From positions 1 through 64,000 of the forward strand of contig NZ_CABJFS010000002.1 of the NCBI RefSeq assembly GCF_902364945.1: a DNA stretch of 64,000 nt, given 5' to 3'. Source of the stretch: Collinsella aerofaciens. Lineage in GTDB: Bacteria > Actinomycetota > Coriobacteriia > Coriobacteriales > Coriobacteriaceae. Position numbers and translations under genes: made by a program. Under the pieces are notes generated by a model. That model made no database searches and was not told the DNA's origin. It was given only the letters and a program-made list of their open reading frames with translations. Each line of letters begins with the position of its first letter. The first letter of the stretch is position 1. Of the stretch, positions 52,138 to 59,231 are shown in pieces.

Positions 52138-52581
52138 TTAAGCCTCCAGCTCAATCTTCGTGGGGTTCTGGGCAGCATGCGGATGCTCGGCACCAGCGTA
52201 GACCTTAAGCTTGGTCATCTGGGCACGGCCGAGGGTGGTCTTGGGCAGCATACCGCGAACGGCGCGCTCGATGACCTTCTCCGGGTGCTTCTCCATAGCC
52301 TGGCGGAAGCTCTCAGCCTTGAGGCCGCCGTTGTAGCCGCTGTGGCGATAATAGGTCTTCGTGTCGGCCTTGTTACCGGTAAGCTGGACCTTATCGGCGT
52401 TGATGACGACAACGAAGTCGCCGCAGTCGCTGTTGGGCGTGAACTGGGGCTTGTTCTTACCGCGCAGGATCATTGCGATCTGGGTGGCAAGACGGCCCAG
52501 GACAGCACCATCGGCGTCGACGAGAACCCAGTTGCGCTGGACCTCGCCCTGCTTGGCGTAGTGAGTCGATTTCGAAATCAC
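52138..52581 (-). CDS. rplM: 50S ribosomal protein L13
   Basis: A 147-residue protein with the L13 pattern: [40 protein letters not shown] ([20 protein letters not shown]) and [20 protein letters not shown], ending [15 protein letters not shown]. First gene of the rplM-rpsI operon. AGGAGTCTAAGTG precedes the ATG. Confidence 0.98.
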   Translation of the reverse strand: MISKSTHYAKQGEVQRNWVLVDADGAVLGRLATQIAMILRGKNKPQFTPNSDCGDFVVVINADKVQLTGNKADTKTYYRHSGYNGGLKAESFRQAMEKHPEKVIERAVRGMLPKTTLGRAQMTKLKVYAGAEHPHAAQNPTKIELEA

Positions 52582-52775
52582 TTAGACTCCTCCATGTACA
52601 GTACGTGTTGTTACAGAGATTCACGGGGCTCTGCAAGTAACCCGTTCATATTACCCCGCTCGCCGTACGAGTCAACAGGTATTTTGGCTCCGACCAGAGT
52701 TTCTGCACATGTCATCCACGAGCCGTGATTTTCCAGCTCTTTAGCTGTTGTCATTTTTTTGAGGGTTCGCCGTCG

Positions 52776-53654
52776 CTAGCGCTCAACGAACTCTTGGATT
52801 TCCGCGAGCAGGCGCTTTGCCTCCTGACGACCCTGGATATACAGGTCCAAAAGCTTTGCCGAATCGTGCTCGACATGGCCGACCTCGACCGGCTTTTGCG
52901 GAGCGACGACCAACGCGCGGCCCTCGCGCTCATACTTCCACAGGTGCATACGCTGGATGTTGTAACGGTCGTGGCGCGTCTCGATAGCCTCGAGCAGATA
53001 GGGGTAGTCGGCATAACGCGCACGCGCGGCCGGCAAAAACTCGTAGGGCTTTTTCTCGTACGAGCGGTCCTGCGTGACAATGACGACCGCACGGTCGAAG
53101 CCCGCCTCCTCGAGCACATGCTCGATAGGAACCGAATCGGCCACGCCGCCGTCGACGTATTTGTGCCCGTCAATCTCGACCGGCGGCGTCACCAGCGGCA
53201 GCGAGGTGGAGGCGCGCACAGCATCGAGGTCGAGCACGGCGCTTTTGACCGGCAGGTAGGCAGCGGTTCCAAACAGCATGTCCGTCGCGACGGCGTACAT
53301 CTCGATGGGGCTCGCGTTGAACGCCTCGTTGTCAAAGGGATCCAGGCGGTCCTGGATATCGTTGAAGATAAAGTCGTAACCCACGATGGAGCCCGTGGAT
53401 GCGAAGGATGCGGCACCCATGTAGCGGTTGTCATTGCAGAAGGTCAGGTTGATGCGATTGACGCGACCGATCTGGTGTGACTTGTAGTTGACGCCGTTGA
53501 GCGCACCGGCCGATACGCCATATACCGCCGGAATTTCGACACCGGCCTCCATGAGAACGTCGAGCACGCCGGCGGTAAACTGCCCACGAAAACTGCCACC
53601 CTCCAAGACGAGCGCGACCTTGCCGGCGTTCTTTGCCTTATCTTCTGCAGTCAT
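52776..53654 (-). CDS. Patatin-like phospholipase
   Basis: A 292-residue alpha-beta hydrolase of the patatin/RssA group. Oxyanion glycine motif LVLEGGSFRGQFTAGVLDVL, nucleophile S48 in YGVSAGALNG, and the catalytic Asp in KYVDGGVADSVPI. It has no signal peptide and is probably a cytoplasmic or membrane-associated lipase or acylhydrolase; the substrate is unknown. GGAGGTCAAT precedes the ATG. It is the last core gene before the repeat region and prophage. Confidence 0.9.
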   Translation of the reverse strand: MTAEDKAKNAGKVALVLEGGSFRGQFTAGVLDVLMEAGVEIPAVYGVSAGALNGVNYKSHQIGRVNRINLTFCNDNRYMGAASFASTGSIVGYDFIFNDIQDRLDPFDNEAFNASPIEMYAVATDMLFGTAAYLPVKSAVLDLDAVRASTSLPLVTPPVEIDGHKYVDGGVADSVPIEHVLEEAGFDRAVVIVTQDRSYEKKPYEFLPAARARYADYPYLLEAIETRHDRYNIQRMHLWKYEREGRALVVAPQKPVEVGHVEHDSAKLLDLYIQGRQEAKRLLAEIQEFVER

Positions 53655-53743
53655 ATTGACCTCCTGCGATTGCGTTTTGACTTTCTTCTACCCAGTTTTG
53701 GGATGGAGGGCGCATGGGTTTTGGAGTTGAGGGGGCGGCTGGC

Positions 53744-53968
53744 GGAAAGCACGTCCCGTTCTGAGGGGCGATTCCGGGATGCGCTTTCCGCCTGGGTTGC
53801 CATGGGGAAAGCATGTCCCACTCTACGGCTCGATTCCGGGTCGCAGCTTCCACTTGAGGCGTCATCCGGAAAATGTATCCCATTCCGAGCTTAGATTCCG
53901 GGATGCGGTTTCCGCCTGGGCAGTCATTGGGAAAACGCGTCCCACTCTGCGTCACTGAGGCGTTTTCT
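53744..53968. repeat. Tandem 62-base hairpin repeats, about 3.5 copies
   Basis: The landmark GGAAA recurs with As starting at 53746, 53808, 53870 and 53932, an exact 62-base period. Each unit begins GGAAA(G/A)C..TCCC and holds GATTCCGGG(A/T) about 30 bases on, then (T)TTCC; the first and third units fold as GGAAAGC..TCCCG with CGGGATGCGCTTTCC. Units differ at many positions, so the array is old. Confidence 0.8.
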
Positions 53969-54011
53969 TTACGCCCGCGCCCTGCATAGAGTTCGATTCT
54001 CCGCGGTACGG
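53961..54011 (+). repeat. 51-base direct repeat, copy 1
   Basis: Matches 54171-54221 at 48 of 51 positions, including CGCGCCCTGCA, GAGTTCGATTCTCCGCGGTA and CGG. It overlaps the end of the 62-base array. Confidence 0.8.
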
Positions 54012-54097
54012 GGGATCCGTTGATGCTGGGCGAGGCCAGCTGAAATTCGTTAAACATCGCATCTATATTGGGCTGAGGCTTTGCGCGAAGAATCCGC

Positions 54098-54178
54098 GTA
54101 TTTGCTTCGCAAATACGCACCGGCTTCGGCCGGCTGCCGCCGCCCTCGCCCGCGGGCTACAAACGCTTCGCGTTTGCT
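54098..54178. repeat. Three consecutive stem-loops
   Basis: GCGTATTTGC-TTC-GCAAATACGC, then GCCGGC-type CCGGCTTCGGCCGG, then CAAACG-CTT-CGCGTTTG lie in a row between the two direct repeats. Loops of the TTCG type would be very stable in RNA. Confidence 0.65.
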
Positions 54179-54221
54179 TAACGCCCGCGCCCTGCACAGA
54201 GTTCGATTCTCCGCGGTACGG
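54171..54221 (+). repeat. 51-base direct repeat, copy 2, at the prophage left edge
   Basis: Second copy of the repeat at 53961. It ends one base before the stop codon of the serine integrase gene, the position where an attachment site is expected. Whether the core is part of the attachment site is unproven. Confidence 0.7.
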
Positions 54222-54222
54222 A

Positions 54223-55734
54223 CTAGAAATAAAAAGACAGGTAGATACGAATATCTACCTGCCTGTTACTTATGGTGGAGCTGGCGTTCATTCGGTCGAA
54301 CACCTCGCCACCTGGACCTATAGCGCCAGGCAGCGACGGATTATCGCCCAAGCCAGCAGAATCGTCAAACGTGAACGCCACGCGCAGGCCGTCGTCATCG
54401 TCGGGGCCGCCCAGCACCACGCGCGCCACGAACGTGCGCAGGAGCTGCGCGTCGTCCACCTCGGCGGCGGCCATGCCCTCAAGCCAGAACAGCGCGCGGT
54501 CGTAGTCAAGGCGGGCGGCCTCAAGGGCCTCGGCCGTGCGCAGCTCGTCCTTGAGGAGCGCCTGCCGCTGCTTCAGCGCGTCTATGCGCTCCTTGCCGCC
54601 CGGCGGCGCGATGCCCGACTCGATGGCCGTCCATATGTTGGAGAACGCCGTCTCGATCTTGGCCAGCTCGCCCTTTATGGTCTCGCTCAAGGGCTTCTCG
54701 TCGGCGCGCTCCTCCTCGGCGTCGGCCAGCATGCGAGCGATGCGCTCGCGGCTGTCGGCGCTGCCCAGGGCCTCGCGCACGGCGTCGGCCACGCGCTTCT
54801 CCACGACATCGCGGCGCACGGTGCGCCCGCAGCTGCGGCAGCGGTAGTAGTGATAGGGCCTGCCCGACTTGCCCGTTCCGCTGGTGCCGGTCATCAGCCC
54901 GCCGTCTCGCCCGTCGTAGAGCTTGCCCGTGAGCGGGAAGTCCCACGCTTCGGTCTTGGCGCGGGGCCTGTGCGAGTCCTCAAGCATCCGTATCACCCTC
55001 TCCTCGTCATCCATGGGAACGATGGCGGGCATGCCGCCGGGCACGACCACGCCCGCGTAGCGGTACTCCCCGCCGTTCTCCCGCCGCATCAGTATGCGGC
55101 GCACCGTCTGGAAGCGCCACTTGCCGCCGCGCTTGGTGCGGTACGGCTCCCAGGCGCGCACCACGTCGGCCACCGACTTGCCCGACAAGACCATGCGCAC
55201 GCCCAGGCGGATGGCGGCGGCCTCCTCCTCGTTGACCACGTAGCGCCCGTCCACTATGTCCCAGCCGTAGCGCACGCAGCCGTTGGCCATGCACCGCTCG
55301 GCGTTCTTCTGTATGCCGTCGCGTATGCGCTCGCCGTCGAGCGCGCTCTCGTACTCCGCCAGCACCTCCAGCATGCCCAGCTGCAGCACGCCCGCCGAGC
55401 CGTCCGAAATATCCTCGCCCGCGTACAGTATCTCGACGCGGCAGCGGCGTAGCATGATGCGCGCCATGGCCATCTCGTCGCGGTTGCGCATGATTCGGGT
55501 AACTTTATATATGACCACGAAATCGAACAGCCCTCGCTTGGCGTCGGCCATCATGCGCTGGAACTCGGCGCGGTCGGTGTTGGTGCCCGTCTGCGCGAAG
55601 TCGCAGTACGTGGCCACCACGCGCAGGTCGTTCTCGGCGCAGTAGGCGCGGGACTTCTCCACCTGTATCTCTATGGACTCGCCGCGCTGGTTGTGGCTCG
55701 AGAAGCGGGCGTATATCGCCGCGCGCCCGCCCAC
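54223..55734 (-). CDS. Large serine recombinase (prophage integrase)
   Basis: A 503-residue serine integrase. The N-terminal resolvase domain has the nucleophile serine in AAIYARFSSHNQRGESIEIQ and the helix with VVIYKVTRIMRNRDEM, followed by AGVLQLGMLEVLAEYES. The recombinase domain follows (VVRAWEPYRTKRGGKWRF QTV), then a zinc ribbon (YRCRSCGRTVRR) and a coiled-coil (about 340-420). It integrates and, with a helper, excises the prophage. I use the GTG at 55734, just after the repressor stop, because it gives the usual short N-terminus. It is the outermost gene, next to the 51-base repeat. Confidence 0.92.
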   Translation of the reverse strand: MGGRAAIYARFSSHNQRGESIEIQVEKSRAYCAENDLRVVATYCDFAQTGTNTDRAEFQRMMADAKRGLFDFVVIYKVTRIMRNRDEMAMARIMLRRCRVEILYAGEDISDGSAGVLQLGMLEVLAEYESALDGERIRDGIQKNAERCMANGCVRYGWDIVDGRYVVNEEEAAAIRLGVRMVLSGKSVADVVRAWEPYRTKRGGKWRFQTVRRILMRRENGGEYRYAGVVVPGGMPAIVPMDDEERVIRMLEDSHRPRAKTEAWDFPLTGKLYDGRDGGLMTGTSGTGKSGRPYHYYRCRSCGRTVRRDVVEKRVADAVREALGSADSRERIARMLADAEEERADEKPLSETIKGELAKIETAFSNIWTAIESGIAPPGGKERIDALKQRQALLKDELRTAEALEAARLDYDRALFWLEGMAAAEVDDAQLLRTFVARVVLGGPDDDDGLRVAFTFDDSAGLGDNPSLPGAIGPGGEVFDRMNASSTISNRQVDIRIYLSFYF

Positions 55735-55736
55735 GG

Positions 55737-56381
55737 CTACTCCATCTCGTCGGCGGCCTGGAACCACACCACCGTGCCCACCACGCGCACGGGGCCGTCG
55801 TCCATGCCGAAAATCATGTCCTCGTAGTCCTCGAAGCTATCCGCCGACAGCATCAGCTTGGTGCTGCCCTTGTACCAGCGGCGCATGACCGCGCGGTAGT
55901 CCTCGGTCTCCACCACGGCGATGGAGCCGTTGGCGGGCTGGCGGTCGGGGTCGACCAGCACGTGGCTGCCCTCGGGTATGACGCGGTTCATGCAGTCGCC
56001 CTCGACCTCCAGGGCGAACGCGCGCGGGTGCCCGGCGCACACGGAGGCGGGCACCTCAACGCGGTGCGCTATCTCCTCCTCGTCGGCGAGCGCGCCGGCG
56101 TGCACGCGCCCGAGCGTGAGCAGCGGCACGGTGGCGCTGCTGGCCACCACGGGCATGGCACCGGCGGGCAAAACAACGCCATCTGTTCCCTCGTCAATAA
56201 CCTCGCCTTTACTGATATTGAAATAATCCGCAATACGCTGAACTGCGCCCATGCGAGGCACTGCTCGCCCGTTTTCCCACTGAGATACGGCCATAGCGGA
56301 GACGGCGGCAACTTTGCCGAACTCCTCCTGCGTCATGTCGTGCTGCGTCCTAATCCTTCGGATGTTCTCGGCTATGCTCAC
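55737..56381 (-). CDS. Prophage CI-like repressor with altered S24 peptidase site
   Basis: A 214-residue repressor. Residues 1-62 form an XRE helix-turn-helix (MTQEEFGKVAAVSAMAVSQW). Residues about 85-210 match the LexA/CI C-terminal S24 fold (FALEVEGDCMNRVIPEGSHV LV). The catalytic serine position holds cysteine (C130) and the position aligned with the catalytic lysine is methionine (M166, in RAVMRRW). RecA-stimulated self-cleavage would therefore be absent or use a different mechanism. It is divergent from the Cro-like gene across a 115-base operator region. Confidence 0.88.
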   Translation of the reverse strand: MSIAENIRRIRTQHDMTQEEFGKVAAVSAMAVSQWENGRAVPRMGAVQRIADYFNISKGEVIDEGTDGVVLPAGAMPVVASSATVPLLTLGRVHAGALADEEEIAHRVEVPASVCAGHPRAFALEVEGDCMNRVIPEGSHVLVDPDRQPANGSIAVVETEDYRAVMRRWYKGSTKLMLSADSFEDYEDMIFGMDDGPVRVVGTVVWFQAADEME

Positions 56382-56406
56382 GTGTCCTCCTTCCGCTGCG
56401 ACCGTT

Positions 56407-56462
56407 AAAATCTTTTTACAGAATATGACAAATCTTCTTTACAGTCACTATATGTTTGGTTA
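56407..56462. promoter_or_regulatory. Prophage lysis-lysogeny operator region
   Basis: Two near-identical sites, AAAATCTTTTTACAG (56407-56421) and AAATCTTCTTTACAG (56430-56444), are followed by the dyad CTATATGTTTGGTTATAG (about 56448-56465). They lie between the divergent repressor and Cro-like genes. Binding by these proteins is inferred from position. Confidence 0.55.
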
Positions 56463-56496
56463 TAGTCTTAGGCATACCAAGCAAGGAGGTGATTCG

Positions 56497-56691
56497 ATGG
56501 AATTGGTTGATGCGCGCAAGAAGGCACGGTACTCACAGGAGGCCGTGGCTGGCCTTCTCGGCATCTCGCGGCCCACGTACGCAAAGATGGAAAGCAACCC
56601 CGATAGCGTGACTATCGAGGACGCCAAAAAACTGGCAAAACTTTTCGGCGTGCGTGTGGCTGATATTTTTTTCGGCAGCAACGATAGTTAA
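56497..56691 (+). CDS. Cro-like XRE regulator
   Basis: A 64-residue helix-turn-helix protein: ARKKARYSQEAVAGLLGISR, PTYAKMESNPDSVTIEDAKK, LAKLFGVRVADIFF. An ideal AAGGAGGTGAT lies before the ATG. First rightward gene after the repressor, so it probably switches the phage to early transcription, as Cro does. Confidence 0.85.
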   Translation: MELVDARKKARYSQEAVAGLLGISRPTYAKMESNPDSVTIEDAKKLAKLFGVRVADIFFGSNDS

Positions 56692-56713
56692 ACCTATAGA
56701 TAGGAGAGAAACC

Positions 56714-57052
56714 ATGACCACCAAGAGCCACCAGCCCGAGTTCGTCGCCGAGATCATCGGCAAAACGCTCGACCACCTCATCGACGACCGCAAGCGCGTG
56801 GCCGTCAACTTCGGGCTGGCCGAGAACGGCTGCATGGAGGAGACGCACGTCAGCCTCAAGCGCCGCATCGCGGCCATGTGGGGCTTCCAGACGAGCGGCA
56901 TCGAGCTTCTGGAGGCGAGCACGACCTGGTTCGAGCTCGGCGGCATGCAGTTCAACGTCTACGACTCCGTGCAGTTCAGCGTGAACGGCAAGGGCTGGAG
57001 CACCGACTTCAAGACCATCGCGCGCGACACCGCGTACGACGAGAAGGAGTAG
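56714..57052 (+). CDS. Phage early protein, unknown
   Basis: A 112-residue soluble protein with TAGGAGAGAAACC before the ATG. It contains EFVAEIIGKTLDHLIDDRKR near the start and a strand-rich C-terminal half (FELGGMQFNVYDSVQFSVNG). No family recognised. Start of a tightly packed rightward operon. Confidence 0.65.
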   Translation: MTTKSHQPEFVAEIIGKTLDHLIDDRKRVAVNFGLAENGCMEETHVSLKRRIAAMWGFQTSGIELLEASTTWFELGGMQFNVYDSVQFSVNGKGWSTDFKTIARDTAYDEKE

Positions 57053-57055
57053 GCC

Positions 57056-57301
57056 ATGCTGAACGAGGTGACCGTACGGGGGGGGTTCACCGCCCTCAAC
57101 GTGAAGAGCGGCAAGTGCGTGCTGCAGTTTGAGCTGGACCCGAAGTTCCGTGACTTCATCCCCAAGCTGGTGGAGTTCACGGGGCAGATGCTCAACATCC
57201 ACGTGTACGACGACCAGGAGGTGATGTTCGTGGATAGGGACACCGGTGAGGTCGCCTACGAGGACGCCCCGCTGCTTCTGCCGGGCGTCGCGGGCGAATG
57301 A
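57056..57301 (+). CDS. Phage early protein, unknown
   Basis: An 81-residue strand-rich protein beginning MLNEVTVRGGFTALNVKSGK, 3 bases after the previous stop, with GAAGGAGTAGGCC as ribosome site. Its last codons overlap the next ATG (GAATGA). The even mix of strands suggests a small beta domain. No family recognised. Confidence 0.65.
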   Translation: MLNEVTVRGGFTALNVKSGKCVLQFELDPKFRDFIPKLVEFTGQMLNIHVYDDQEVMFVDRDTGEVAYEDAPLLLPGVAGE

Positions 57302-57483
57302 CCCCGATACAGCGCGCCATGTGCGACGAGTGCGCCGCCATGATGCGCGAGTTCTACAAGGACCCAGAGAACGAGAGGAAGTTCCAGGAATGGAAAAGAT
57401 CAAGGGAAAGAGGGTGCGCGTCGCAGCCGGCAAGCGAAAGACGCGCACCGCAACGGTTCACTTCCGAACCGAGACCAGTGTAA
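57298..57483 (+). CDS. Small phage protein, overlapping the next gene
   Basis: A 61-residue frame. The first 35 residues (TPIQRAMCDECAAMMREFYK DPENERKFQEWKR) look genuine, with a CxxC pair; the rest overlaps the next gene in another frame and is low-quality. It starts by 4-base overlap with the previous stop. Either the overlap is real or the gene is shorter than it seems. Confidence 0.45.
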   Translation: MTPIQRAMCDECAAMMREFYKDPENERKFQEWKRSRERGCASQPASERRAPQRFTSEPRPV

Positions 57484-57590
57484 CACCCGAGCAGCGCCGC
57501 GAGAGGCTGCAGGCCGTTTTCGCCGCCCTGTTCGTCTGCGCGTGCATCGCCGCCACATGGGCGCTGGAGGCAACAGTATGGCCGAGGTAG
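57390..57590 (+). CDS. Small phage membrane protein
   Basis: A 66-residue protein with a very basic N-terminal half (KIKGKRVRVAAGKRKTRTAT) and one hydrophobic C-terminal helix (LQAVFAALFVCACIAATWAL). It overlaps the previous frame by 94 bases and the next gene by 13. Positively charged inside and a single helix fit a tail-anchored membrane protein of unknown role. Confidence 0.5.
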   Translation: MEKIKGKRVRVAAGKRKTRTATVHFRTETSVTPEQRRERLQAVFAALFVCACIAATWALEATVWPR

Positions 57591-57976
57591 ACGCCAAGGC
57601 CCAGGCCCTCGTGGCCAAGGCGTGCGGCTGGGTTGCCTCGAACCCCGATACATGGGCGAAGCTGCGCCGCATCTGCTACCGCCTGATGCTGGAGGGCCAC
57701 GTCATCCAGCGCGACAACGTGTACACCCTGGCGTGCCAGAACGGCATGACCGTGAGCGAGGCCAGCGAGTTCAAGCGCGACCACAACCTGTGGAGCGTGC
57801 TGTCCCGCTACATGGTGCTGCAGCGCCCCTCCATGCTGGCCGCCGTGAGCTTCCGCCGCACGCCGGTGGACTCCGTGGACCTGGTGGGCACGTGGGAGGC
57901 CATCGTGGGCCCAGCCGTTTTCGCCGCCTCCACGCTAACCGAGGCGCAGGGCATCTACGACAGGGGCGCGCAATGA
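57578..57976 (+). CDS. Phage protein, unknown
   Basis: A 132-residue helical protein, MAEVDAKAQALVAKACGWVA then LRRICYRLMLEGHVIQRDNV and NGMTVSEASEFKRDHNLWSV LSRYM. GGAGGCAACAGT precedes the ATG. The helix pattern may include a helix-turn-helix but no clear match. It ends with a 4-base overlap with rusA. Confidence 0.6.
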   Translation: MAEVDAKAQALVAKACGWVASNPDTWAKLRRICYRLMLEGHVIQRDNVYTLACQNGMTVSEASEFKRDHNLWSVLSRYMVLQRPSMLAAVSFRRTPVDSVDLVGTWEAIVGPAVFAASTLTEAQGIYDRGAQ

Positions 57977-58338
57977 GGTGCACCGTCACGGTCGAGGGCC
58001 GAATGCCGAGCCTGAACGACTACATCAGCGCCGAGCGCGCCAACCGCTACAAGGCGGCGGCCATGAAGAAGCGCGAGACGGCGCGCGTGAGGGCGGCGGC
58101 CATGCAGCAGCGCGCGCCGCGCTTCGAGCGCCGGGTGACCGTGCGCACCACGTTCTACGAGCCCGACATGCGCCGCGACGCCGACAACGTGGGCTTCGCG
58201 CGCAAGTTCGTGCTCGACGGCCTGGTGGCGGCGGGCGTAATCAAGGACGACTCCCGCAAGTACGTGGAGCAGTGCCCCGACAGGGTGCTCACCGACAGGG
58301 CGCGCCCCCGCGTGGTCGTGGAGGTGAGCGACGAGTGA
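57973..58338 (+). CDS. rusA: RusA-type Holliday junction resolvase
   Basis: A 121-residue endonuclease. Family pattern: TVEGRMPSLNDYISAERANR, a basic central helix, and RRDADNVGFARKFVLDGLVA AGVIKDDSRKYV, which carries the acidic active-site residues (D72/D74 area and D91). It cuts Holliday junctions during phage recombination and replication. Joined to neighbours by 4-base overlaps. Confidence 0.9.
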   Translation: MRCTVTVEGRMPSLNDYISAERANRYKAAAMKKRETARVRAAAMQQRAPRFERRVTVRTTFYEPDMRRDADNVGFARKFVLDGLVAAGVIKDDSRKYVEQCPDRVLTDRARPRVVVEVSDE

Positions 58339-58892
58339 CCCGCCGAGACAAGGGCAGGCCACACAGGGCGTGGCGCAAGGCCGACCTCGACCGCATAGCC
58401 GAGCTGGCGGGAAAGGTGCCCGCCCGCGAGATTCGCCGCGAGCTGCGGCTGTCCAAGAACCAGTTGGATAACGCGCGGCGCGTGATCAACGCCAGCGGCG
58501 GCCACGTGTCCCTGCGCTGCTACCGCCACCGCTTGGAGCTGTGCCCGTCGTGCGGGTGCCGCAGGGCGACCCTCGGCAAGGACGGCATCTGCGAACCGTG
58601 CAGACGCCAGCAGCAGCTTGAGGCCATAGAGGCCCGCATAGCCGAGCTGCTGCCGAGGCTGACCGCAGAGGAGCGCCGCACCTACGAGCGCACCGAGTGC
58701 GGCCGAGAGAGCCGCGCCGACCCCATGCCGCAGGCCCCGGACACCTCGGGCATGAGCCGCTACGCCGCCGACAAGGCAGCAGAGGCGCACGACGAGGCCA
58801 TGGAGCGGTGGCTGTGCCGCTACCTGTACCGCAGGGTCAAGGCGGCGCAGAAGCGCAAGGAGCGCATAGAGAAAAAAGTTCCGAAATCCTGA
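58335..58892 (+). CDS. Phage DNA-binding-type protein with zinc cluster
   Basis: A 185-residue basic protein starting at GTG inside the rusA stop. An N-terminal helix-turn-helix-like part reads DLDRIAELAGKVPAREIRRE LRLSKNQLDNARRVI; a CxxC..CxxC cluster follows (CPSCGCRR, then ICEPCRR, about 73-95); the C-terminal half is coiled and charged. Function unknown; a regulator or DNA-binding accessory is possible. Confidence 0.65.
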   Translation: MTRRDKGRPHRAWRKADLDRIAELAGKVPAREIRRELRLSKNQLDNARRVINASGGHVSLRCYRHRLELCPSCGCRRATLGKDGICEPCRRQQQLEAIEARIAELLPRLTAEERRTYERTECGRESRADPMPQAPDTSGMSRYAADKAAEAHDEAMERWLCRYLYRRVKAAQKRKERIEKKVPKS

Positions 58893-58934
58893 AAAGTTTT
58901 TATCACTTTTAGTTTTCCCAGTTAGGAGACCCAA

Positions 58935-59231
58935 ATGCTCACGGAAATCATCAGCAAGACCGTCGCGGACAAGACGGTGGACAGCATCCTGAAGCGCATC
59001 GAGCGCGCCGTCCCCGTGCCCGAGCCGGGCGACGGCGGCTTCGACGCCGCCATGCGCCAGGCGTTCAACATGGGGGCCGCCTGCATGGCCGCGCAAATCA
59101 AGAACGGCCCCGTGCCCACCAAGCGCATCGCGCTCATGGGCGAGGTGGCCCGCGTGGCGTGCCGCGCCCGCCTGGTGGGCATGGAGTGCCGCGTGGTCGT
59201 AGACGAGGAGGCCCGCGCATGCAATCGCTAG
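58935..59231 (+). CDS. Phage early protein, unknown
   Basis: A 98-residue protein (LTEIISKTVADKTVDSILKR at the start) with TTAGGAGACC upstream. The preceding 42-base gap is A+T-rich (AAAAGTTTTTATCACTTTTAG), suggesting an internal promoter or pause. It overlaps the ParB-like gene by 13 bases. Confidence 0.6.
   Translation: MLTEIISKTVADKTVDSILKRIERAVPVPEPGDGGFDAAMRQAFNMGAACMAAQIKNGPVPTKRIALMGEVARVACRARLVGMECRVVVDEEARACNR

Larger units (their letters stand above)
53655..54222. other. Repeat-rich non-coding stretch at the prophage edge
   Basis: It holds 62-base tandem repeats, a 51-base direct repeat pair and three stem-loops. Because the tandem period is not a multiple of three and frames crossing it show no family features, I regard it as non-coding. 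Confidence 0.65.

Noticed and set aside
53744..53968. The 62-base array as a CRISPR
   Set aside because: There are no constant repeats with unique spacers; the whole unit repeats and varies evenly, and no cas genes are present.
53975..54011. A tRNA 3' end within the 51-base repeat (GAGTTCGATTCTC)
   Set aside because: The T stem does not pair over five bases and no other arms are seen.
53638..54120. A 160-residue minus-strand frame through the 62-base repeats
   Set aside because: The repeat period is not a multiple of three, so repeated units are read in different frames; no protein-like conservation.
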